NCBI GenBank assembly: GCA_010645155.1
Contig: CM021322.1
Location: 6,987,124-7,051,123, forward strand
Length of the DNA stretch: 64,000 nucleotides
Direction of reading: 5' to 3'
From: Tigriopus japonicus
Lineage: Eukaryota; Arthropoda; Copepoda; Harpacticoida; Harpacticidae
Shown here: positions 1-11,878 of the stretch, piece after piece
Layout of the letters: every line of letters starts with the position of its first letter
How positions within the stretch are numbered: the stretch's first letter is position 1
Program-made: the position numbers and the translations under genes
Notes under the pieces: generated by a model
Told to the model about the DNA's origin: nothing
Seen by the model: the letters and a program-made list of their open reading frames with translations, nothing else
Database searches by the model: none

Positions 1-2910
1 GGTAGATCTGTACAATCCTTGAATAGTGGGTTGGTCAGGAATAGTATTCAAAAATTTGTCCAATCCTGCCTTAAATGCTGTTAGAGGATCAGCTCCTACA
101 TATTTCCGACGAAGACTAATGGGTAACAAATTGAACAATGAAGGAGCCCGATAAAGAAGAGAGGAGGACTTCATTGTTCGAACTAGTCTCGATTCCCTTG
201 GATTTGGAGGTGCTCCCAAAAAGCAAGTAAAACCTCTACGATCACTACAACTGATCTCAAAGCCTGGGTTAGGACAGAGCCCATGAATGCTCTTGAAGAC
301 ATACAGTATCAGATACCTTTCATACCTTCTCTGAGTACTGTACAGCCCTAACTTTTGGAGCCTCTCCCAATACGAGAGCTCTCTCATTCCTGTGATGTTC
401 CTAGTAAAACATCTTTGGATCTGCTCGACCTTTTGCAAACCTGCCGAACTCATTGGAGCCCAAATGGGTGAGGCATATTCAAGATGCGGTTGAACAATCG
501 ACTTGAACAGAGTTAGCATCGCAATACTATCTCTGAACTTGAAAGTGCGATAGATCCAGCCACATGTTTGAAATGCCTTCCCCACATTCAACTGGATATG
601 CTCATCGAACTTTCCATCATCTTGGATGACAACTCCCAAATCCCTCATGGATGAGACCTGCTCAATATCACAACCTCCATTGTCTTTGAGTGGAACATCT
701 AATTTGGACATCCCATACGTCATTGTGCGGAATTTCATCCCGTTCAATGCCATATTACTCTGACCAGCCCATAAGTACACTTTCTCCAAGTCCTCAACTA
801 AACATTTTGAGTCCTGACCATTCCTTCCACAAACTAATTTTGTGTCATCAGCATATGAAGAAATACTGGCTTTTGTTCTAAACTTCTGGAGAGGAGCAAT
901 AAAAAAAATAAACAAGAGCGGACCTAAGATTGAACCTTGTAGAACACCTGACTTGACATCATACATGCCACTAAATGATCATTCAACCTTGACTATTTGC
1001 TTGCTCTCACTCATGAAACTATCAATACAATTCAGGACCTTTCCTTGGATCCCAAACTCTTTGAGTTGATCGCGCAAAAGACCATGATCTACCTTATCAA
1101 AGGCCTTGGCAAAGTCAAGATAGACTTCATCAACTAACTCGTGACTTTAAAGCCCCTCAATGATCTGCTCGATGTGGTCAACTAATTGGGTGACTGTACT
1201 AAAACGGGCTCGAAACCCATGCTGCACTGGGGGAATGATATCATGAGCTTCCAAATACTCAACAAGCTTGGACTTCAAGATCTTCTCAAAGACTATTGCA
1301 ATACTGGAAGTCAGAGAAATGGGCCTATAATTACTAGGGAGTGACTTATCTCCGCCCTTAAAAATTGGAACAACATGAGCTACTTTTAGAGAAGAGGAAA
1401 ACTTGCCCTGATCTAAAATGCAACGCATCAAATAGGAGAAAACAGGGGCAAGAATCTGTGAACATTTCATCAGAAACTGAGATGTCACACCATCAGGTCC
1501 AGGAGAACTTGAGAGCTTTAAGCTCTAGCATCTTGATCTGTTACAACCAGATCCTCCAATTGATTGTCCTGACTATCAATGCCAGGCTCATCAACATAAT
1601 TACTACAGTTATGACCTGCTCTACCAACCCTTTTCGGAATTGAAAATACACTTGAGAACTGATATCCAAGCATATTAGCCATAACCTCACTATCATTGAC
1701 GGTTTTACCGTCGACTTGAAAAGGTCCTACAGGACGCTTCATTTTTCTCTTTGTGTTTGCAAAAGAGAAAAACGCTTTAGGATTCGTCTTAACCTCCTGG
1801 ATCACTCTACTTTCCTTCTCTAACTGATCGGAATTAATGGAGGCCCTAATCTTTGTTTGGACTGCATCCAATTTGCTTTGGAGGCTGGCTACAGCAAATG
1901 GATTTGAAGTACGTCGAAGTCTATTTAAAATCTGACAACTCCTTTTGAACAACTTCTTTCTAAAATTTGGAATTCTAGACAATGGCCCACCTTTTGGCGC
2001 CGTTGCTGGAATACACAGAGACAAACAAACCTCATGTAAAATAGAAATCAGCCTATTTATGGCGTCATCTATGGATGGTTCCTGCTTCAAAATGGAAATC
2101 AAGTCCAATTCTTCCAATCTTTCAACAATAATGGGCCAGTGTTCATCTTTGAACTTGAACCTTGCCAGCCAGACCCACCTTCTGTGCAGGTATAACTCGA
2201 GAGCTCGCCGGCTTTTGAGTAATGGTCGACCCTATCTCAAGAATGTGATGATCTGAAAGACTACATGGGGCAACATGGACATACTGGATCAGATCAGGGT
2301 CATTGGAAAAAACTAAGTCTAAACCCTCTCTGCTCTGGTTGCAACACCAACATGTTGAGAGAGATTACGCAAGATCGCAAACTCTTCCAATTTTTCGAAA
2401 GACGTCGATGCTCATTTCGAGAATGTACCCATCCGGACTAACCTCCCACTCAACAATGCTAGCCGGAAAATTGAAGTCGCCAACTACAAAGAGTCGAGAA
2501 CAACCCTCTCGGTCTAACTCCTTTCCAATGAATTGGAGAGCTGACAGAAATGAAGAAGAGCTACAAGAAGGTGACCGATACATTGTTACAACCGTAAGAT
2601 CAAGGGCCTTGATATGACAAATCAAAACTTCTACTTCTCCATTCGACATTCGTACATGACTAAGAAGTAAGTCTTTCCTGACATATAGACATACGCCCCC
2701 ATGTGGGAAAATGGGATTATCAGGGCGTACTCGATCACATCGAACTAGCCTAAAACCAGCTATTGCTATTTCTTCATCTAAAACTCCTGGACGAAGCCAA
2801 GTCTCTGTGATAGAAATGAAGGAGACCTCTCTATCAATGGCTAGCTCCTCCAGTACTCTGACCTTTGAGCTGTCTTTTTTGGAAATAAGACAATGCACGT
2901 TCAAATAGAG
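1..2910 (-). pseudogene. Decayed non-LTR retrotransposon ORF2: endonuclease plus reverse transcriptase
   Basis: Read on the minus strand this is a LINE pol gene. An APE-type endonuclease lies at about 2904-2365, with ITETWLRP, GGVCLYVR and VVGDFNFP. A linker follows at about 2160-1518. The reverse transcriptase runs from about 1505 to the window edge, with a PGPDGV block, SNYRPISL, a DFAKAFDKVDH block, GVLQGSILGPLLF and the catalytic YADD near 845-860. The C-terminal region continues to position 1, so the 3' end lies outside. The gene is broken: there is an in-frame TAA at 1147-1149, an in-frame TGA near 980, and frame changes near 2370, 2160 and 1510. Domain order and motifs place it in the broad Jockey/CR1 group; the exact clade is not resolved. 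It cannot make an intact protein, so this is a dead copy. Confidence 0.9.
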
Positions 2911-3263
2911 CTCTTTTAAGGGCTTAAGGTCTTCCGATGGACCAAGTCTATCAGTTCTTGGACCTTCCTGTCTAACCTTAAAAAATCCTGCTTAATAACA
3001 AAGTTTTGCCCTACAGGATGGGTTTGTTGGGGAGGGGAGGGGGCGGCCACACTAGAGTAAGACCTTGGTTGCCCATGGGAGAAAGTGGAAGAAGGAACCG
3101 GGTTATAAATATTTGGGAGAAGGGTGGAAATAGAAATAGGTTTTGGGGTGAGGGAAGGAAAATGGGACAGGGAATTGGGAGGGGGAGGAGGACGAGAACG
3201 GGGAAGGGGGATGCTAAAAGGATGAAATGTTTGGGGGATGGGTTGGGTATTGAAGGCTAACCT

Positions 3264-3800
3264 TTAACCATATCCAGGAGACAAATATTTTGCTGGTCTC
3301 TGTTTCCTCTGAGTACCTCGGACGTGTACAAGTTTACATTCCACATTGAAACATGTCCCACTGCTCATTGATCTACGACACATATACGGATGAAAAAAGG
3401 GACACTCGACCTTTGAGCACCCTATCTTTTTGTATCTGAAAAGCCCAAACTTCAACAATTTTTGACACCACTTTGGGTGTTCAAAAGAGCTACAACCTTT
3501 TCTATCCGGACTACAAGGCTGCCTTTTGTGGTCAGGACAGACTTCCTTACAAGCTAGAGCTTTCTGGACAATTTTTGGTTGAGCTGCTTCAATTAACTCA
3601 ACCTCAATCTCCTCCGTATTAGTGGAGTTGTCTACAGTTGAGTCCACCTTTGAATCAACGAGCTTTCTGGTCTGACTAACCCAGGCAACCAGAGCTTCAA
3701 CAATGAAGATCTTCTTTATAACAAAGGGGTCCTTCCCTTCTAAGGCCAAATGAAGACATTTCTTAGCCTCATCGCTAACCTGACTCAAGATGGCGTCCAT
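3264..3800 (-). pseudogene. LINE ORF1: CCCH zinc-finger nucleic-acid-binding protein
   Basis: A 178-residue reading frame lies immediately upstream of the endonuclease on the same strand. The methionine at 3800 (MDAILSQVSDEAKK) is preferred over one 13 codons upstream. The C-terminal half is rich in Cys and His. Two clear CCCH patterns are C-x15-C-x4-C-x3-H and C-x8-C-x4-C-x3-H, preceded by a looser Cys/His cluster. CCCH fingers usually bind single-stranded RNA, which suits the RNA-packaging role of LINE ORF1; this role is inferred from position. After the TAA at 3264 the same frame stays open through a proline-rich tract (complement of the G-rich run at 3030-3240) to about 2930, so the original ORF1 was probably about 100 residues longer and was cut by a nonsense change. 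Confidence 0.65.
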
Positions 3801-4174
3801 TATTGAAATGGCGGAATAAACAATAATAGCAGAGACCAATAAGAGGAACGAAAATATTAATAAAAAAGCAAAGCAAATTCAAACTGGGAAAATCAAAAGG
3901 AGAAAAAATGTTACGGGAAAATTTGGTGGGAAAAATTAAAAGGAAAGGAAAACTAAACAAAACCAAAAAAAAGGAGCCTGTTCCAACTAATTATGCCCAA
4001 CCTAAGGCAAAAGCAACCCAACTAGGGCAAGAAAGAACAAAAGACTCGCTTTGTAAACAAAAGCAAGGAAAAACAAAAAAAAAACAAAAAAAAACAGCTG
4101 ACACCGGAAGAGTTTTGGTGCAAATTCAGAACATGCTTATCAATATGTTTGAAAAACTTAAATATGCTCTAAAG

Positions 4175-4422
4175 CAGGGGTCGGTAACCACTTTTGGGCC
4201 AGGGCCCACCAAATTTGATTACATGAGTCGGGGGCCCACCAAACAGACATTAGTCGCTTCAGGGGCCCACAAAATAACGATCAAAGAGATTCGGCCCCAC
4301 GAGTACAGTAATATGGATGTCTCGCAGCCCACTATTTTGGCCTTTCCTCATAGCTCCTGGGCCCATCAAAGACCACCCTTGGGCCCACATGTGGGTCGCA
4401 GCCCACCAGTTGCCTAATCTTG
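4175..4422. mobile_element. hAT-like MITE, GGGCCCACC family, copy 1
   Basis: A 248 bp repeat studded with GGGCCCACC and GGCCCAC words. The left end is caggggtcggtaacc and the right end agttgcctaatcttg is a decayed inverted version (about 9 of 15 match). The flanks ctctaaag and ctccaaat are similar (6 of 8), as expected of an old 8 bp hAT duplication. No transposase is encoded. Related copies are at 11879-12102 and 53971-55098. Confidence 0.6.
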
Positions 4423-4430
4423 CTCCAAAT

Positions 4431-5107
4431 TATGACATATTATGACAGGGTCCTGAATAAGTTGCCACAATCCCATAGTTCCCTTGAAAGTTGCCGATCC
4501 CAAGTCATTCCATTCTCTTTTGCTCTCATCCATCACTTTGGAAATGTCTTGATTCAGAAAGGAATTTAAATTTCAAGAAGTGAGGTTATATGTCAGGTCA
4601 GAAAGACAAAAGATTGTGGATTGACTGGAATATGCACGCTTATATACATACAGAGGAAATGACTAGAATGCGTGAGAGCAGAGCACTATACATTTCCCTT
4701 TTCTGGGGGAAGGGCACCCAAGGGGGCCGGCAGCGGAGGGGACTCGGCCTGGCATCTCGACCTTGCGTTGGGGAACATGACCTTGCATCAAGGGGTTCAA
4801 GAAAGTAAAAGAAGTATTGTTCAAGATGAAAAGATATACAGATTTACAACTACTTTTAAAGAGAAAAATCCAAATGAATATTTGAAATCATTGCTGTTCA
4901 CTTCAAACCATCAAAATTGTAATCATATGCATCACATCTGCTTTAAAATTATTGTTGATAGTTTATGCTTTCTCTCTTTGGATTTTTGCATTCTTTTGAG
5001 TACAAGATTAGAAAACAGCTTTATTTTGATTGTTGTTCATCTCATTTCCTCTAATTTGATATAGCACCAAATTATTAACCTATGAGCAACTGGGTACCTT
5101 TTTACAG
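4431..5107. other. Intergenic or intronic, no gene seen
   Basis: No convincing exon. The signal-peptide exon of the following PAN gene could lie here or further upstream, but no ATG with a hydrophobic run and a phase-1 donor stands out. The last 30 bases end in a splice acceptor (tttttacag) joining the PAN exon. Confidence 0.5.
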
Positions 5108-5571
5108 ACAAAATTGAAATGTTCAGGCCAAGTGGAGAGCTTTTTCAATCTGCATATGCATACAACAAGGCGTTTTCGGGGATCCCAGAGAAAACAATAA
5201 ATCTTGCCTCTGACAAGGAGTGCCACAGAAGCTGCCAGCAAGAGCAATCATATTGCAATATGTGGACCTTTGATGGTGTGTCCTCTTGCCATTTATTTGA
5301 AACCCCTGGCGAGCTAACACCTAGCATGGGACAGACGAGTGGACCTTTGGTTATTGGATGTCTTGTCAAAGCTATGAATTATGATGGCTTTGACATCGAA
5401 AAAATAAAGAATATCGAAGCAGCTGAAGATTGCCAGACGCTATGCCAAGGTCTTCTTACTTGTTCATATTTTACTTACCATGTACACCGGAAAGTCTGTT
5501 ATTTGAAACATGCAAACGACAAGCCGAAGCCGAATGATAACTTCATTTCCGGACCAAAGCATTGTTCGTAA
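5108..5571 (+). CDS. PAN/Apple-domain secreted protein, copy A (terminal exon)
   Basis: The exon encodes about 154 residues with two cysteine-patterned domains. The first (about 1-80) has ECHRSCQQEQSYC, MWTFDG and CHLFETPGE. The second (about 81-150) starts at GCLVKAMNYDGFD and has EDCQTLCQ, CSYFTYH, VCYLKHAND and ends SGPKHC. This is the six-cysteine PAN/Apple fold, which binds proteins or carbohydrates outside the cell. The frame continues upstream of the first ATG (5119) to an acceptor, tttttacag, so 5108 is taken as the exon start in phase 1 and the signal-peptide exon is missing from view. AATAAA lies at 5664-5669. It is a tandem duplicate of the gene at 9441-9904 (gap-free over 150 residues, about two-thirds identical). 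The specific ligand is unknown. Confidence 0.8.
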
Positions 5572-5663
5572 AGATAACTGATTATCTTCCGGATGATAAC
5601 TTATCATTCTTGAACTACGTACTTATCCATTTTCAATGTATTAGATTATTTTCTTCTCTTGAC

Positions 5664-5669
5664 AATAAA
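5664..5669 (+). terminator. Polyadenylation signal AATAAA of PAN copy A
   Basis: Canonical AATAAA 93 bases after the stop codon. Confidence 0.6.
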
Positions 5670-6300
5670 ATATCGGATGATTAAAAAAGCCACACTTTCC
5701 ACAACAGCTTCTTGGAAACAATTTCAAAGGTAACATTAAGTATCCAATGTAATCAAGTTAATGCTCGTAATCAAAATTGCTCTTCCGTAGATTGGTGTGG
5801 ATGTCGAGAAAATTTTATTGAAAACTTTTGAATGCACCCTTATTGGTTACTCAATCTGTATTCATGTGTCGTGTGAATAATTGGACGTCATGGAAAGTTC
5901 AAAATCCTGTGGGGCCTTGTAGTGTTCTATTTTTTGTATTTGATTTCGAACACGAAATATCATTCCGTGGCGTTGTGGAAGGTAACCGGCTTGCAATCGA
6001 ACTTTTGAGGACATCCATTGGTTGGACCCACTTCCTACGATTCTGGATCGCCCCTACACTCTTGGTTGAGGATTCTGGATCGCCCCTGGCTCAAGATTAG
6101 TTGATGGTTTTTGGTTCCCCGCTTCACAGGTATTCCCTGGTTCCTCCCTGGTTCTAAATATTGAACATACGATATCCGATCGTCTTCTCCAAAAGTATTT
6201 TCGTCGGTTGAGTACGATTTTTTGAACCTTTTCATTTCATCAATTATATACTATTGTACTACTATAGTAGTTTGTAAATCAATTTAAATCGGGAAGAGGT
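5670..6300. other. Intergenic, no gene seen
   Basis: No supported gene. A short direct duplication of gattctggatcgcccct occurs at about 6038-6090. Confidence 0.4.
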
Positions 6301-6559
6301 TATAAATCTAAAGGCTGCAAGAAAAGGTTACAAAGAGTTATCAAATAGGGCTATGCGAGCTGCATTAGATGTGTTCGAATCTTACTCGGAAGGTGAGTAT
6401 CCATATTACCTGGAATCCAAGATCCGTTCATGGGAGACCAAGTTGAACAAATATCGGGATGCGGAAGCCATTGTGTTATGTGATGCAGATGTGAAGGATG
6501 CGGTTAAGGATTTAGATATCCATGAGGCTGAGTTCGATAAGGCAGAATTTCGAGTTTGA
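6274..6559 (+). pseudogene. Possible gag-like retroelement fragment
   Basis: An open frame of about 90 residues begins after a TAA near 6270 and ends at 6559. It is lysine- and glutamate-rich with an amphipathic helical look (KAARKGYKELSNRAMRAALD, then SWETKLNKYRDAEA). Such helical, charged segments occur in gag-like proteins of BEL/Pao and Gypsy elements in arthropods. No zinc knuckle, protease or reverse transcriptase follows, and the downstream frames to 6922 are shifted. It might equally be an exon of an unknown gene. I call it a retroelement relic with low confidence. Confidence 0.25.
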
Positions 6560-6922
6560 GAATTTCACTTGGATTTTGACCGCGATTCGAATAGTAGCGT
6601 GTCGGGAAGTCGGTGGCGGAACGTCGACACACCCCCTATCAACCCAAATCTTAGTCTTCCGAAACTCAACATCAAACGTTCTCCCATTTTGGAGGAGGAT
6701 ACTGACTTATGAACAATTCTTGGTGAGGATGAGGAGAGGATGAGAGTAAGGTGGGCTCAAGTATTTGGTAATTTAGAGCTCCAACCCTCTGGTAGGCCTA
6801 CCACACCCAGCGAGCTTTCTGCAAAGCAACCCTCGTGGTTCTCCTCGGTGACCGGCGTCTCAGATAAAAAGGTGAAGACGCGATACCGAGTAGATCGATC
6901 TAACCTAGAAGGGCTAAATTGA

Positions 6923-9430
6923 AATGGATGGGGGAGGGAAAGGAAGACGAGGTTAAGGGCGTTGTGGGGGTTTAAAGGTTGGCAACTCACGCCTTAAATA
7001 AGACTTGGCCGAGGGATTATGGAAAGAGGAAGGAGAAGGAGTGCACTGAAGGGGGACATCAGAATGTCATTTGGGGCCACGGTTCGTGGGCGTGGCTCCG
7101 CTCACGAATATCTGTTCGTACTAATGAAAACAAATTTAAACCAAATTTGACCCAAAAGGTAAAAATGCGTGTTCGCCGTTTGGTGGGTAAGCTGACGATC
7201 TTAACATAAATTGTGCACTTTTGGAACATTCCAAAACTCATCACGGCTCTCGAAATTGGTCACGGACCTCGATTTAAGAACCCCTGTTTTAATCGTCTTA
7301 ATCAATCTTTTGTGAAGTAATCGGACAACAAATAGGAGTCACTAACGCATTAATTTAAAGAAAAATTAACAACTCGCTCAATTTCGTCATAATCATGGTC
7401 AATTAGTTCCTCAATCGGACCACAAGTAAATTAAGATCGTCTTTGACAGTACACTAGATGCTTCTCAAGGTTCAAGTATGTGGAAGTGCAAGTCTCACAC
7501 CCGCTTTATCTTATTGATAATTCACCAAGTTATCAAATGCTATAGTTTGGAAGCAATGATCTTTCAAACGGGCTCGGGATGTGGCGGAAGTCAAGAAATC
7601 CAAATAAAAAAGTTCATGCCTGGTCAAGAAACACAAATCCGCCTTGCATCATGTTCAATGCTCAAACTTAACAAGATTGATCATCTGCAAGCGATCGCTG
7701 GTAAGTTTTGAACAGTCAACGTACGAATATACTACAGTAAAACATCGCAAGCAAGGTTGTTTGTCCAAACGGGTTTTAAACGTGAGATCGTTTAAGCAAG
7801 GCTTTTTTGCTTTGGATCCTCTTTATTTCTTACAAAAATCTGGGGAATGTGCCAAAAAGTAAAAAAAAATAACTTTCAAAAGATTAGCAAGACACCAACT
7901 AAAGTGTGCTTAATGACATTGATTTTTGTTTCTAATATGGGAATATGAGAGAAAGCAAAAAGTTTTGTCAAACCTCCAATTTGGCATGCACAGGAAAGAA
8001 AGTAGTTACGAATCAGTTAAAAAATGTACGTCAGTCGAGCAGAAAAATGGCTCAAAATTGAAAACGACAGCGAACACTCAGTATGGACATATTGTAGCGA
8101 CGTTATTTTATGAAGTTGCTATCAAAAAGGCAAGTCATGTTTAAAAAGAAAATGAACTCTTTACTTATTTTCCACATTGTTGTGATTTTTTATCTAAGGT
8201 CCAATTTTAAAAATAAGGCACTCGCAGCTCAGACATTTTATTCTGAAATATTGATTTCAGTTAAATAGGTAGTTAAATATAGGTAGAGGCAGTTGACATG
8301 GTGAAAAAATAACAATGAAGAATTGTTATTTTTTGCAACTCCGAGCTTCATCACTTTTTATGAGTCTAATTGAAACGGATTTCAAGGTGATTTGCCATTC
8401 GATTAGTCATTTTAAAAAAATGTTGGTCAAATATTCAAATATGATTTTTTTCAAAAATCAACATCATGCCAAAATATTTGAAAGATTTAAAGCATTTTTG
8501 GGAAAATATCTAGTTTTTGGATGAAAATACTAGTGAAAAGTTTGGTTTTAATAGAAATATAGGTCAAAATTTTGAATATTTAGATAAAAAGCCTAAATTT
8601 CGGTGAACAAATGTCAAATATGGCCTCTGATGGAAATTAATGTTCAAACTAGGACTTTTCAAAATCAAGGACGAAGAATTAGAATTGGTTCATGACAAGT
8701 TCTATTTCGTAAGCGTTCATTTTTCATGTCAATTTGCTTTCCTACTTGAAGTTTTGTGTAAATGCTAAACGCTTTAGGGCCCAGAGGGAGCTAATCGGCC
8801 CAATAGGGACTCTGGGAGATTACGGACTCTTCACTCTCCATGTAGTCACAAAAGAAACACAATTCACCGACAAATTCCAAGGAAAACATAGATAAACGGT
8901 AGTGTACAAAAGACCCAGCTCCGTCCGCCAATAAGGGCGAAGACCAAAAATATCTTGCAAATCTGCTAAAAAATGGCAAAATATTTAAAATATTTCATTT
9001 TTATGTCCAAGTACATATTTCCGGTTGCCCTTTGAATGGCAAAATAATTGAGATTTCCCAGTATTTTGAAACTTGCAAGAAATTTTTTGTAACCCTTTTA
9101 ATGCCACCACACAAGGGAACGATTACTTCACACCACATTTCAATGAATCTCATAAAAGAAATCCAGACCTCGCTTTATGCTCATCTATTCCGTCACACTT
9201 TTAGCGAAGTTTAGTACTTTCATCATTTCCTCTTGATCCTACCCATCAAAGACGCACATTCAGAGAAATACTTGACACGGAACACTATTAAACCTGCAAC
9301 CACAAGAAGTACCATTCAAGTTCCACAAATATGTGCATTTGCAGTAGCCAGTGCGGCAGAATGCCCACCCGTAACTGATGAATTGCCATCGCAATAAACT
9401 CCTATATATTTCAAAGACTAACCGGATACG
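6923..9430. other. AT-rich intergenic stretch between the PAN copies
   Basis: No frame here shows a recognisable domain or clean splice signals. The first exon of PAN copy B should be somewhere in this stretch or upstream, but I cannot identify it. Confidence 0.4.
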
Positions 9431-9440
9431 TTTTCTACAG

Positions 9441-9904
9441 ACGAAATTGGAATGTTCAAGCCATGTGGAGAGCTTTTTCAATGCTCGTATGTGTTCAACA
9501 AGGCGTTTTCGGGAATTCCACAGGAAACCTTAACACATAACTCCGACAAAGAATGCCACAGAAGTTGTCAACGAAAGCAATCATATTGCAAAATGTGGAC
9601 CTTTGATGGCGTGTCCAAATGTCATTTATACAAAGTCCCTGGTGAGCTAGCACCGAGCATGGGACGAACAAGTGGACCGTTGGTGCTTGGATGTCTTGTC
9701 AAAACCATGAATTATGAAGGTTTTGACATTGAAAATATGAACAACATTGAAACAGCTGAAGATTGTCAAAAAGCCTGTCAATACCTTCTTGACTGTACAT
9801 ATTTCACTTACAAGATGCAAAGTAAAATATGCTATTTGAAGCATGCTAACGATGATCAGAGACCAGATAACGCGTACATATCTGGACCCAAGTATTGCAA
9901 GTAG
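9441..9904 (+). CDS. PAN/Apple-domain secreted protein, copy B (terminal exon)
   Basis: Second member of the tandem pair, aligned without gaps to the exon at 5108-5571 (about two-thirds identical). It has the same two PAN/Apple domains: ECHRSCQRKQSYC, MWTFDG, CHLYKVPGE, then GCLVKTMNYEGFD, EDCQKACQ, CTYFTYK, ICYLKHAND and SGPKYC. The frame is open upstream of the ATG at 9452 to an acceptor (ttttctacag, exon start 9441, phase 1), so a signal-peptide exon is expected upstream. It has two cysteines near the start (FKPCGELFQC) where copy A has serines, which could form an extra disulfide. AATAAA is at 10021-10026. Ligand and role are unknown. Confidence 0.8.
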
Positions 9905-10020
9905 GAATGACAGCTTTCTTGCCGTTATGTTAGTTTGCTTTATCTTGGTTTCCCCCTTTTCAAGTACAGACAGTGCATCAGTTTTATTAATTTAGTCATT
10001 AATTACTTATTGTCAAGGAA

Positions 10021-10026
10021 AATAAA
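10021..10026 (+). terminator. Polyadenylation signal AATAAA of PAN copy B
   Basis: Canonical AATAAA 117 bases after the stop codon. Confidence 0.55.
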
Positions 10027-10029
10027 AAG

Positions 10030-11030
10030 TGACTCATCTACTTTTTGAGGGAATACAATTTCCAATATAAACACTTGCCGTTTCATTCTTTTGTTACCGA
10101 TATTAGCATTAAAAAGAAATGACCCTTTTGCCATTTCCTTTCTAATCAATTTAGATGTTTAACTTGAAATTACAATTAGATCCGACAATCGAAACCCCTA
10201 GCGTTTCTGAATGCATTATTCAGGTCGAGGTTTGCTGTCAGTTTTATTTTTCTTTGCGGCGAGGGTCTACTTCCTCATCCACAGGATAAAATTAAAATGT
10301 GCTTTCCTTAAAACGTGTTTAGATTTGCTTGCAGGTAGCTTGTCGCACATGTTCAAATGCGCAACAAAGAGGAAACGATTTGAAAATCGTTTTCTAAGGG
10401 CCATGTATAAAATTAAGAATCAGAAAGAAAACAGGGCCCAATGGACTTGGAGTAGAAAGGGCTCCTGGAGCCCATCAGTAATGAAAAGCGACGGACAGGA
10501 ATTGAACTTAGGTCAACTTCTCAATCGCTTTCGGATGTCGGAATAGATGGAACAATAGAGTGCTTGGAGGCCAGATTTGTTCCCCACGATTCGATCGGCC
10601 CATTAGTTTCTTCGTGCGTAACGGATGACTTACCTAAAAAGGGGTATTTCCATGAACTCTCCGGGTTTTTTCTACATTTTGACGTAATACTTACCGTTGG
10701 CCAATTAAGTTCTTTCCTTTGTGAATTTAAAATTTTGCATTTTTTACAAGCGGGCAGGTTTTTCCCGTTTGGTCAAGTTATTCGACATTTTTTCCGTCTT
10801 ATAAGTGCACTTTTCAAGCAAATGTGTTTTTTTTTACTTCAAACATGTTTTTTGCACTATTTGCCGCTTTTCCACTTCCTAGGATTTTCCGTGATTTGTC
10901 GTTGAAACCTTGTGTGTATTGGGCCAGAAATTTAAAAAAAATGGAAAAAAATTAACTAGTATTTCTGCAAATTCGGTAAATTGTTGCTCAAGCAACCCCA
11001 ACATGGCATGAAAAACTTTAGATTTGATTG
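10030..11030. other. Intergenic, no gene seen
   Basis: Open frames at 10211-10546 and 10564-10905 have no domain, no upstream promoter or splice context and skewed composition (the second is T-rich and phenylalanine-heavy). I see nothing to support a gene. Confidence 0.45.
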
Positions 11031-11034
11031 CTCT

Positions 11035-11540
11035 GAACACCAAAATCGGAGAATACGATTACGCAAGAAGCACTGAAAACTGGAGTGGGAGGCTGACGGT
11101 GAGAATTATGATTTCCAGAATGATTGATTCTATTGCGTTCCTCTGCCAACGAGATCTGGCTTGTATTCAGTAGACGACGTATTTCAATTTTCAGCTCAAT
11201 CAAATGCCGGAGTGAAAAGTTATGCCTTCTCATATTTATGTCCTGAAGAGAGCATAGAATGAATGAACTCGCCCTTTTGTGGTAAAACAATTAACAGAAA
11301 AGGGCAAATTCATTCCTTCTCGGCAGGATTTGCACTGAACTTTGAGAGAGCATAACTTTTGACTCCGACCTTCAATTGAGCTGAAAATTTAAATACGGAG
11401 TCCTATCAACATAAGTTAGGTCTCATTTGCAGAAGAACATAATTGAATTGTTCCTGCTGGAAATCGTGATTCCTCTCGTTAGCCTCTAAGTCCAGTGAAA
11501 TTCAGTGGTTCTTGGATTACGTTACGGTTTTTTTACAGCT
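11035..11540. repeat. Foldback (long inverted) repeat
   Basis: Two arms of roughly 220-250 bp face each other about a centre near 11285. The left arm contains gatttccag, ttttcagctcaat and aaaagttatgc; the reverse complement of the right arm (about 11300-11535) contains the same words in the same order. The centre pairs gaatgaatgaactcgccctttt with aaaagggcaaattcattc. Arm identity looks around 70-80%. It would fold into a long imperfect hairpin and is probably a non-autonomous foldback transposon. Target duplication was not found. Confidence 0.7.
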
Positions 11541-11878
11541 GCTCCGGTATCTCCACTCTGGGAAGTCTGTGTTTTTAAGGTGCTTCAAGAACCACTGTAT
11601 TTTTGTTGAGAATTCCCTGGCTGCTTGTAATGTTTTTTTCCATGTTATGATCCTGATTTGATTATATGTTTGTTTTTTAAGGAGTCAGTCTTGGTGTACC
11701 TAAAGATAGGAATATTCCTACTCCTTGCCACTTTTTGGCTATCAATGTTATTTTTTGATAGTTGTTTGCATTGAAAGACGGTTCAGCACTTAGGTTTGAT
11801 TCCAAAGAGTTAAGTTTTGAGGGGTGCAGTTAGCTGCTATCAAACGCCAGCAACTTGTGTAATGTAAAAGATCTAGAG

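Larger units (their letters stand above)
1..4100 (-). mobile_element. Jockey/CR1-like LINE, 3'-truncated by the window edge
   Basis: This is the whole minus-strand non-LTR element: ORF1 with CCCH fingers, a proline-rich linker, the APE endonuclease and the reverse transcriptase. The 5' boundary is not defined. It lies upstream of ORF1, perhaps near the A-rich run at 4070-4100, and no target-site duplication can be tested because the 3' end is outside the window. A second partial copy lies at about 22738-22811 in the opposite orientation. Confidence 0.8.

Noticed and set aside
10211..10546. 111-residue plus-strand frame
   Set aside because: No domain, no conserved cysteine pattern with the nearby PAN genes, no splice context.
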